Shown here piece by piece: positions 52,255 to 60,100 of a DNA stretch of 64,000 nt (within the stretch, counting starts at the first letter, position 1; each line of letters starts with the position of its first letter). A program made the position numbers and the translations under genes. The stretch is from Corynebacterium sp. P3-F1. Its GTDB lineage: Bacteria > Actinomycetota > Actinomycetes > Mycobacteriales > Mycobacteriaceae. The DNA lies in the NCBI RefSeq assembly GCF_030503635.1, contig NZ_CP129965.1, forward strand, positions 1,054,001 through 1,118,000, given 5' to 3'. The notes under the pieces were generated by a model. The model saw only the letters and a list, made by a program, of their open reading frames with translations. It ran no database searches and had not been told where the DNA came from.

Positions 52255-53712
52255 ATGAACGCATTGGGGCGGAGTGTGGATTGGCAGCAGGTGAACCCGG
52301 TGGGGTGGCATGCACATCACGGGGGCGTCGATAAGCTGCTGAGCTCGTTCAATGCTGTGCCTAACGGGCAGCGCGTGCGGTTGGCCAAGACGACGTCGAA
52401 TCTGTTCCGTTCCCGCGCGGGCGAGAGCGCCGGACTGGATGTAAGCGGGCTGCGCGGCGTCATCGCGATCGACCCGGTGGATAAGACCGCGGACGTGCAG
52501 GGCATGTGCACCTACGAGGATTTGGTGGACGCGACACTGCCGTTCGGCCTTGCTCCCCTGGTCATCCCGCAGCTGAAGACGATCACGCTCGGCGGCGCCG
52601 TCTCCGGGATGGGTGTGGAATCCACCAGTTTCCGCAACGGACTGCCGCATGAGTCGGTGCTGGAGATGGACGTCCTAGTCGGCACCGGCGAGATTGTCAC
52701 CTGCTCGCGGGAGGAGAACGTGGAGCTGTTCCGCGCGTTCCCGAATTCCTACGGCTCCCTCGGCTATGCGGTACGGCTGAAGATCGAGCTGGAAGAGGTC
52801 GCGGATTTCGTCGAACTCGCCCACGTCCGTTACAGCGACCTGCACGCATTCCAGGACGGTCTGGCACAGGCCGCAGCCTCGGGGACCTGGGACGGCCGCC
52901 CCATTCACGGGCTCGACGCCGTGGCATTCTCCCCCGAAGAGCAGTACATCGTGCTCGCCTTCCAGACGGATGAGGCACCAGGGGTGTCCGACTACACCCG
53001 CGACGCGATCTACTACCGCTCGCTGCAGCACCCCACGGGCATCACACACGACTTTTTGACCATCCGCGACTACATCTGGCGCTGGGACACCGACTGGTTC
53101 TGGTGCTCCCGGGCCTTCGCCGCCCAAGAGCCGCGCGTGCGCAAGCTCTGGCCGAGGCAGCTGCGCCGCAGTTCTTTTTATTGGAAGCTCGTCGGACTGG
53201 ACAAGAAGTACGACCTTGAATACCGGTTTTTGAAGAAACCGAAGAACCTGCCCCGCACAGAACGCGTCGTGCAGGACATCGAGGTCACCGACGCGCGCCT
53301 CGCAGAATTTCTGCAATGGTTCTTTTCCGCCAGCGACATCGAGCCGGTGTGGCTGTGCCCGATCAGGCTACGCGCCGGTGTAGAAGAGCTCTCCGGCGTG
53401 GGGTTGCCCCAGTCCGAGCCGTGGCCGCTCTACCCGTTGAAGCCGGGCACCACCTGGATCAACGTCGGATTCTGGTCCGGTGTCCCGGCTGACCATGTCT
53501 CCGCCGCGCAGGAGCCCGGTGCCTTCAACAAGGTCATCGAGTCGAAGGTCTCCGAGCTCGGCGGCCACAAATCCCTCTACTCGGAGGCCTTCTACAGCCG
53601 CTGCGAGTTCGAGGACCTGTACGGCGGCGGTTTGCCGGAGCAGATGAAAGACCAGTACGACCCACACCGGAGATTCCCGGGGCTGTACGAGAAGACAGTG
53701 GAGAACGCGTAG
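52255..53712 (+). CDS. tmsA: FAD-binding oxidoreductase, 10-methylene fatty-acyl reductase-like (TmsA)
   Basis: 485 residues. The FAD_binding_4 domain has VRLAKTTSNLFRSR, a loop VIPQLKTITLGGAVSGMGVE and SFRNGLPHESVLEMDVLVG. The C-terminal half (WRWDTDWFWCSRAF, YDPHRRFPGLYEKT) is that of the DHCR24-like reductases. In actinobacteria such a gene next to a cyclopropane-synthase-like methyltransferase and a DUF3054 gene forms tmsABC, which turns oleoyl chains in phospholipids into 10-methylstearate (tuberculostearate); this enzyme reduces the 10-methylene intermediate. The ATG at 52255 is probably leaderless (TATCGT 8 nt upstream), so this starts a new unit after the UPF0104 gene. A copy of the 10-mer is at 52326. 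Confidence 0.85.
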   Translation: MNALGRSVDWQQVNPVGWHAHHGGVDKLLSSFNAVPNGQRVRLAKTTSNLFRSRAGESAGLDVSGLRGVIAIDPVDKTADVQGMCTYEDLVDATLPFGLAPLVIPQLKTITLGGAVSGMGVESTSFRNGLPHESVLEMDVLVGTGEIVTCSREENVELFRAFPNSYGSLGYAVRLKIELEEVADFVELAHVRYSDLHAFQDGLAQAAASGTWDGRPIHGLDAVAFSPEEQYIVLAFQTDEAPGVSDYTRDAIYYRSLQHPTGITHDFLTIRDYIWRWDTDWFWCSRAFAAQEPRVRKLWPRQLRRSSFYWKLVGLDKKYDLEYRFLKKPKNLPRTERVVQDIEVTDARLAEFLQWFFSASDIEPVWLCPIRLRAGVEELSGVGLPQSEPWPLYPLKPGTTWINVGFWSGVPADHVSAAQEPGAFNKVIESKVSELGGHKSLYSEAFYSRCEFEDLYGGGLPEQMKDQYDPHRRFPGLYEKTVENA

Positions 53713-53720
53713 GAGAAATC

Positions 53721-55043
53721 ATGATCGTCGATAACTTGAACAAGAATTTCACGCCCATGACCGTCGCCGAGATCGTGGACGCACTCTTTCCCGCAGGCAC
53801 TCCCTTCCGCTGGGAGGCTTTCGACGGCTCAACGACCGGCCCGGAGGACGCCGAGCACACCGTGCGGGTGACCAGTCCCGAGGGTCTGTCCTACATCGCC
53901 ACTGCACCCGGTGATCTCGGGCTCGCGCGTGCGTGGGTCACCGACGGCCTCGTCGTCGAGGGCGAGCACTTGGCCCACCCCTACGGGATTTTCGACCACC
54001 TGCGCACGCTGTACGACAACTACTCCCGCCCCGATGTGGCGACGGGCCTGCGCATCGCTCGGTCCCTGCGGTCCATGGGGGCAATCCAGGTCCAGCCGAT
54101 CCCGGAGGCCGAGCAGGCGTCCTGGTTGGAGCGCCGCGTGCGCCAGGGCCTGTCCCGACACTCGAAGGAGCGCGACGCCGATGTCATCTCCTCCCACTAC
54201 GACGTGGGCAACGACTTCTACGAACTGTTCCTCGGCGAATCCATGGCGTACACCTGCGCCTACTACCCCACCCCGGATGCCAGCCTGGACGAGGCGCAGG
54301 AGAACAAATTCCGGCTCGTGTTCGAGAAAATGAACCTTCAACCCGGCGGGCGCCACCTCGACATCGGCTGCGGGTGGGGCTCCATGGTGCGCTACGCGGC
54401 GCGGCGCGGGGTGAAATCCCTCGGCGTCACGCTGTCGAAAGAGCAGGCGGAGTGGGCCCAGGCGAAAATCGAGGAAGAAGGCTTGGCTGATCTGGCAGAG
54501 GTCCGTCACCTCGACTACCGCGACGTGACCGAGACGGACTTCGACGCGATCTCCTCCATCGGCCTGCTCGAGCACATCGGTGTGGACAACTACGCCTCCT
54601 ACTTCGACTTCCTCGCCGGCAAGCTCCGCCCGGGCGGGGTGATGGTCAACCACTGCATCACCTACCCGGACAACCACAAGACTAAGAGCGGCGACTTCAT
54701 GGACCGCTACATCTTCCCCGACGGGGAACTGACCGGTTCGGGCACCATCATCCGCAAGATGCAGGACCACGGTTTCGAGGTCTTCCACGAGGAGAATATC
54801 CGGTTCGACTACATGCGCACGCTGCACGACTGGTGCGAGAATCTGCGGGCGAATTGGGACCGAGCCGTCGAGCTCGTCGGCGGGAACACCGCGAAGCTCT
54901 GGGGCATGTACATGGCGGGATCCGAGTGGGGCTTCGAGCACGATGTCGTCGAGCTGCACCAGGTAGTGGGCATCAAGCTCGATGAGAACGGTTCCCGCGC
55001 CGGCACGCCTGAGCGCCGGTGGTGGAACGACTCAGTTTTCTAG
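53721..55043 (+). CDS. tmsB: Cyclopropane-synthase-like methyltransferase (TmsB)
   Basis: 440 residues, of the CFA/mycolic-acid methyltransferase family. The N-terminal lipid-binding part is followed by SSHYDVGNDFYELFLG and SMAYTCAYYPT, the SAM motif HLDIGCGWGSMVRYA, GVTLSKEQAEWA, and LLEHIGVDNYASYF with the active-site Glu region. In the tms system it adds the methyl carbon at C10 of oleoyl chains. It starts 8 nt after tmsA with AGGAGAAATC upstream, so it is clearly in the same operon. Confidence 0.86.
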   Translation: MIVDNLNKNFTPMTVAEIVDALFPAGTPFRWEAFDGSTTGPEDAEHTVRVTSPEGLSYIATAPGDLGLARAWVTDGLVVEGEHLAHPYGIFDHLRTLYDNYSRPDVATGLRIARSLRSMGAIQVQPIPEAEQASWLERRVRQGLSRHSKERDADVISSHYDVGNDFYELFLGESMAYTCAYYPTPDASLDEAQENKFRLVFEKMNLQPGGRHLDIGCGWGSMVRYAARRGVKSLGVTLSKEQAEWAQAKIEEEGLADLAEVRHLDYRDVTETDFDAISSIGLLEHIGVDNYASYFDFLAGKLRPGGVMVNHCITYPDNHKTKSGDFMDRYIFPDGELTGSGTIIRKMQDHGFEVFHEENIRFDYMRTLHDWCENLRANWDRAVELVGGNTAKLWGMYMAGSEWGFEHDVVELHQVVGIKLDENGSRAGTPERRWWNDSVF

Positions 55044-55052
55044 AATGAACCC

Positions 55053-55427
55053 ATGAAGATTTCATCACCTGTTGCCATTGCCCTGGACACCCTCGCCATC
55101 GCCGTCTTCGCGCTACTGGCGCGCATCGCACACCAGACTGAGGAGATGCCGCTGAACTTCACCGGCTGGCTGTCCACGCTGTGGCCGTTCCTCGTGGGTG
55201 TGGCGCTGGCCTGGGTGATCGTCACGCTCTCCAGCGACCGCGGCGGCGAGAATAAAGGTGAGGACAAGGGCTGGCTCATCTGGCTGATCACCGTCGCCAC
55301 CGGCCTGATCATCTGGGGCATAAGAAATCAGCAGCTGCCGCACTGGTCCTTCGTTGTGGTGGCCAGCGTGATGTCGGCGCTGCTGATGTTGGGGTGGCGC
55401 GGTATTGTGCGCCTGATCAAGCGGTAG
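55053..55427 (+). CDS. tmsC: DUF3054 membrane protein (TmsC-like)
   Basis: 124 residues with four helices (AIALDTLAIAVFALLAR, WPFLVGVALAWVIVTL, LIWLITVATGLIIWGI, FVVVASVMSALLMLGW). The early DTLAIAVFALLARIAH pattern, with Asp, Arg and His, is that of DUF3054, whose gene accompanies tmsAB in several actinobacteria. Its role is unknown; it may support 10-methyl fatty-acid formation at the membrane. It begins 9 nt after tmsB and ends 3 nt before the stop of the convergent small gene. Confidence 0.8.
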   Translation: MKISSPVAIALDTLAIAVFALLARIAHQTEEMPLNFTGWLSTLWPFLVGVALAWVIVTLSSDRGGENKGEDKGWLIWLITVATGLIIWGIRNQQLPHWSFVVVASVMSALLMLGWRGIVRLIKR

Positions 55428-55430
55428 CTC

Positions 55431-55523
55431 TTAGAACGGGAGCTTGCCGCTGGAGATCATGCGGAAAGCCCACACGATGTAGTTGACCAGCTCGGAGCCG
55501 AGGTCCAGAACGCTGCTGAGCAT
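55431..55523 (-). CDS. 30-residue hydrophobic small protein
   Basis: A short open frame with an excellent ribosome site (AGGAGG, 4 nt before the ATG). It encodes MLSSVLDLGSELVNYIVW followed by AFRMISSGKLPF: one amphipathic helix with Asp, Glu, Asn and Arg on one face and no signal peptide. Its size and composition recall the tiny corynebacterial porin-type proteins (PorA/PorH class), but no homology can be shown here. It lies 99 nt after the accD3 stop on the same strand; that gap holds a possible -10 (TAGAAA), so it may have its own promoter. It converges on tmsC. Confidence 0.7.
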   Translation of the reverse strand: MLSSVLDLGSELVNYIVWAFRMISSGKLPF

Positions 55524-55622
55524 GTTTCCTCCTGAGATTTCGGGTGAACGGATGAATTCGTTGTCTTTTCTAGGAATCGCGACAGATGCACTCAGCGTTA
55601 CACGACCGTTACTAAAGTGAAC

Positions 55623-57167
55623 TCAGAGCGGGTGAATATTGTGCTTCTTGGGCAGGTCAGCGTCGTATTTGGTGGATAGCTGGCGCAGCGCCCGGCGCAG
55701 AGTCAGGCGTGTTTCCGAGGGCTGAATCATGCCGTCGAGGTACCCGCGTTCGGTGGCGACGTACGGGGAGGTCATGTTCTCCTCGTAGAAGTCCATGAAG
55801 ACTTTCTTCATCGCGTTGCGCTGTGTTTCATCCTCGATAGCGGCAAGCTGCTTGCCCTGGATCATCACCGCGGCGGCGGCAGAGCCCATCACGGCGATCT
55901 GCGCGGTGGGCCACGCGAAGTTCAGGTCGCCGGACAGGTTCTTCGAGCCCATCACGGCGTAGGCGCCGCCGTAAGCTTTGCGCACGATGAGCGAGATCTT
56001 GGGCACCGTCGACTGCACCACCGAGAACGCGAGCTTCGCGCCGCGGTGAATCAGACCGACCTTCTCCTGGTCCACGCCGGGCAGGTAGCCCGGCGTGTCC
56101 ACAACGAAGATGAGAGGCAGGTTGTAGGCGTCGCAGATCTGGATGAACCGGGCGCCCTTGTCGGCGGCGTCGGCATCGATGCAACCTGCGAAGTGCATGG
56201 GGTTGTTGGCCACGAAGCCGACGGGGCGACCGTCGATACGCCCGATAGCGCAGATGAGATTCGGGGCGTAATTCTCCTGGATCTCGAGGATCTCCTCGTC
56301 ATCGCCCAGTTGGACCAGCAGGTCCATCATGTCGTAGCCGGCGTTAGTGTCGTCCGGCATGAATTCGTCGAGAGCTGAATCGTCCAAATCCTCGTCGGAC
56401 GGCGCCCACGCCACCGGGGGCTCGTCGAAGGCGCTGGTGGGCAGGTGGCCCAGCAGGTCGCGGACGAAGTCGAAGGCCTCCTCCTCGGTCGGGACTGTGA
56501 CCGAGACATTGCCGTTCTGCTCCTGCTGCATCGCGCCGCCGAGCTCCGCGGAGGAGACGTCCTCGCCGGTGACCTCGCGGATGACGGCGGGACCGGTGAC
56601 GTACATCTCGGCCTGGCCGTCGACGGCGACGATGAAGTCGGTGGTCACCGGGGCGTAGACGGCACCGCCGGCGGACTTGCCCAGCATGATGGAGATCTGC
56701 GGCGAGCGACCCGACAGGGGAAGCTGACGGCGCGCGATCTCCGAGTACATGGCCAGCGACGTCACGGCGTCCTGAATGCGGGCACCGCCGGAATCCTGGA
56801 TGCCGATGACGGGACAGCCGACCTTGATCGCCAGCTCCATCACGTCGACCACCTTGCGGCCGAAGGTCACGCCGACGGAACCGCCGTAGACGGTCTTGTC
56901 GTGGGCGTAGATGGCCACTGGACGGCCGTCGATGCGCCCGTAGCCCGTAACCACACCATCGGAATAGACCGCGTCCGGGTCGCCCGGGGTGCGGGCGAGG
57001 GCACCGGTTTCGACGAACGAGCCTTCGTCGAGAAGCGCGTTGATGCGCTGACGCGGCGTGGTCTGCCCGGCGTCGTCGCGGCGCTTGCGTGCGCGCTCAG
57101 AGCCCGGGTCCTGCGCCCGCTCTAAGCGGTCGCGCAAGTCGGCAAGTTTTTCGGCGGTCGTCGTCAT
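55623..57167 (-). CDS. accD3: Acyl-CoA carboxylase beta subunit AccD3 (mycolate pathway)
   Basis: 514 residues of the carboxyltransferase beta family. With AccD2, AccA3/AccBC and AccE it carboxylates long-chain acyl-CoA to give the alpha branch used by Pks13. N-half motifs include RRDDAGQTTPRQRI, VVTGYGRIDGRPV, VIGIQDSGGARIQDAV and MLGKSAGGAVYAP. The C-half has GRIDGRPVGFVANNP, FVVDTPGYLPGVDQE and RKAYGGAYAVMGSK, with Gly-rich oxyanion loops in both. The ATG at 57167 (MTTTAEKL) overlaps the pks13 TGA as ATGA, so they are translationally coupled. Confidence 0.94.
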   Translation of the reverse strand: MTTTAEKLADLRDRLERAQDPGSERARKRRDDAGQTTPRQRINALLDEGSFVETGALARTPGDPDAVYSDGVVTGYGRIDGRPVAIYAHDKTVYGGSVGVTFGRKVVDVMELAIKVGCPVIGIQDSGGARIQDAVTSLAMYSEIARRQLPLSGRSPQISIMLGKSAGGAVYAPVTTDFIVAVDGQAEMYVTGPAVIREVTGEDVSSAELGGAMQQEQNGNVSVTVPTEEEAFDFVRDLLGHLPTSAFDEPPVAWAPSDEDLDDSALDEFMPDDTNAGYDMMDLLVQLGDDEEILEIQENYAPNLICAIGRIDGRPVGFVANNPMHFAGCIDADAADKGARFIQICDAYNLPLIFVVDTPGYLPGVDQEKVGLIHRGAKLAFSVVQSTVPKISLIVRKAYGGAYAVMGSKNLSGDLNFAWPTAQIAVMGSAAAAVMIQGKQLAAIEDETQRNAMKKVFMDFYEENMTSPYVATERGYLDGMIQPSETRLTLRRALRQLSTKYDADLPKKHNIHPL

Positions 57168-60100
57168 TGCTTTTGATTCACCTCGGCGATCCATTCGGTG
57201 ATGTGCTTGCCCACGATCCCAACCGCAGGCTCGTCCACAACCGCCAGGTGGTCGCCCGGCAGTTGCACGATAGTCAGGTCCTCCACGATAGCGCCCCAGC
57301 CGCCGTCCGGGTCGATCTCCGCGTAGGCGGGCTCAAGCATGATCGCGCCCTCGTGCATGCCCTCGGCGCGGAAAAGCAACACAGGCAGATCGACATCAGC
57401 CCAGCGCTGCATGTCCACCTTGGCCAGGATCTGGTTGTCCACGAAGGACGCGCGCTGGTGCTCCAGCACGCCCGCGGCCAGGCCATGCTCAGAAGCGTCG
57501 GTAGTGGCCAGGAACTCGCCGAGCATGGTCAGTAGTGCATCCTCGCCCGCGGATTCAAGCAGCTCGTACGGCACTTCGAAGTCGAGCCCGTAGGTGTCTT
57601 TGGCGAAGGCGGCGTAACGCTCCCACCGCTTCTTCGTCTCTTCCGGCGTGTCCGGAGTCGGGTGCGCCGGTTGGGTGGTGTCCAGCAGGGCGATGAACTT
57701 CACGGGGATCTCTGTGTCGGTGCCCTTCCGGCTTTGCAGCTGGTGCGCGACCTCGTAGGCCAGCGCGCCGCCGAAGGACCAGCCAGTGAGAATGATCGGC
57801 TGGCCAGCAGCCAGGCGCTCAATGTCGTCGAGGTAGGCCGCAACGCGGTCCTCAAGCGAGCCCTCCAGACGCTCCAGACCGTAGACCGGCACGTTCTCCG
57901 GCAGACGGCGAGTTAGCGGCTGGTAGACCACATTCGATCCGCCGGCCGGGTGGAACACGAAGAGCGAGGGAGTGGTCTCGTCGGTGCGCTCGCGCAGGAC
58001 GCGGACATTGCCCTCGACCGGGGTCTCCAGTCCCTCACGCACCGTGTTGGCCAGTGGTTCGAGTGTTTCAGCCGCTAGCACGGCGTCCGCACTGACCTCG
58101 ATGCCGGACCGCTCACTCAGGTGAGCGGCGATCTGTTCGGCCTGTTCACGGTCGATCTCCGGCAGCGGTGAGGTCACGCCTGCGGCAGCATTGCCCGCGT
58201 ATTTCGCCCAGGCACCGAACACCATGCGTTCGGACGCGTCGCGCGGAGCGACGCCGACACCGCCACCTGCCGTCCCGGCCTCTTTCGCCTTCTCGACGGC
58301 CTGGGCGGGGTCGCGATTCGGATCATTCTCGGCCATCGGCTGGGCGGCGTCGGAGTTTCCCGCCACGGCTTCTTCGACCATGGCGATGACATCGGCCACG
58401 GAAGCGTCGCGAAGCGCCTGCACCTGCAACGGCGGGATTTGGAAGTCGTTCTCCACCCGGTTCTTGATGCGCATGCCCATCAGGGAATCCAATCCCAGGT
58501 CGATCAGCGGCAGCTCATCGGGCAGGTCGTCGACGTCGTATCCCATCGATTCGGAGACGATCGCACGCAGGCGCTCCTCGACGGTTTCGGTCGCCGGATC
58601 CCAGCGCACGATGTCCACGTCGTCGGTGGCGCCGCGGATCAACTGCTCACGGGCAGTTTGGACTTCAGGCGCGGGCTGCGGGGCTTCGGTCACGCCGGGA
58701 AGGGACGTCTGCCCCACGTCCAGCGTGGAGGCAAAGCCCTCGGCCACCAGGACGGACCCGTTGTGCACCGTGATGGTCAGCCCGCCCAGGCCGCGGTGGA
58801 CCATGGTGGTCAGCTCACCGGCGGCAGGCAGCGGCGCGCGCTCTTCGACCGCCACGACTGCTGCGTTCGCGTCCACCTCAGCGGCGGCGAGCTCTACGAC
58901 CTGCATCGCGGAGAAGATCTGGTCGGCCGGCGCCGCGTAGACGATCGTGCCGTCCGGCAGCGTCACCTTCGGCCCGAGAGGACCCGCGCCGGACGAGTTC
59001 GGGCGCGCGGACGTCCACAGCTCGTTGCGGTGCAGTGGCGTGTGCGGGACAGTGGCGCGCTCACCGTCGCCCGCCAGGGCCGCGAAATCGACCGGCATGC
59101 CAGCGACGTAGAGCTTCGCTGCGAGATCCAGCAGCGTCGCCACTTCATTTTCCTTGCGCTTCAGCGTGAACAGCAGCTGCGTGTCGGGCTTGCCAGCAGA
59201 AAAGGCCGTGTTCATCATGCCCATCATGGCCACGGGATTCGGCGAGATCTCCACCAACGTCGTGTGTCCGGAGGCCAGCGCTGCTTCCGTCGCGTCCTGG
59301 AAGAGCACGGGCTGGCGCGTCATGCGGATCCAGTAGTCCACGTCGTGGACTGTTTCGCCGGCGCGGTGCACACCGTCGACACTGCTGAACAGGGTGCGTG
59401 TCAGCGATTTCGGCTCGATGCCCGCGATATCGCCGGCGAGCTCGCCGAGGATCGGGTCGAGCATGCTCGTGTGGCCCGCGCCGCGCACATTCAGCTTGCG
59501 GGCGAATTTGCGCTCCTCCTCCAGCGCAGCGACCAGGTAGTCGACAGCCTTTCCGGGCCCGCCGACCGTGGTCATGCCGGGGCCAGCGTAGACAGCAGGC
59601 TCGACACCGTGCGCTTCAGGGTGCTTATCGACGAACCCTTCAAGCTCCTCCCGCGACAATTCCACCACCGCCATGGCGCCTTCTTGGTCGGTGCCCTCGA
59701 CCGTCTTCTCGCCCTCGCCCATCAGGCGGGCGCGGGTGCAGGCGATCAGCATCGCGTCCTCGGCGGACAAGCCGCCGGCGGCGTATGCGGCGGCGATTTC
59801 GCCCATGGACATGCCCATGGTCGCTGCCGGGGTGATGCCGTAGCCGGCCAAGAGATCGGTCAGCGCAATCTGGATGGCGGTGACGGTGACCTGGCCGGTC
59901 TCGGTGTCGTACGTCTGCTCGTCGTCAAGAATGATGTCCAGCATGGACCAGCCGGACTCGAAGCCGACGACCTTGTCCAGCTGCTGGATCCGGGCGCGGA
60001 AAGCCGGGGAGAGCTCCACGAGCGGCTTGACCATTTTGCGGTGCTGCGAGCCGAAGCCGGAATAGACGAAGACGGGGCCGGTGGTCGACGGCGAATCCGC

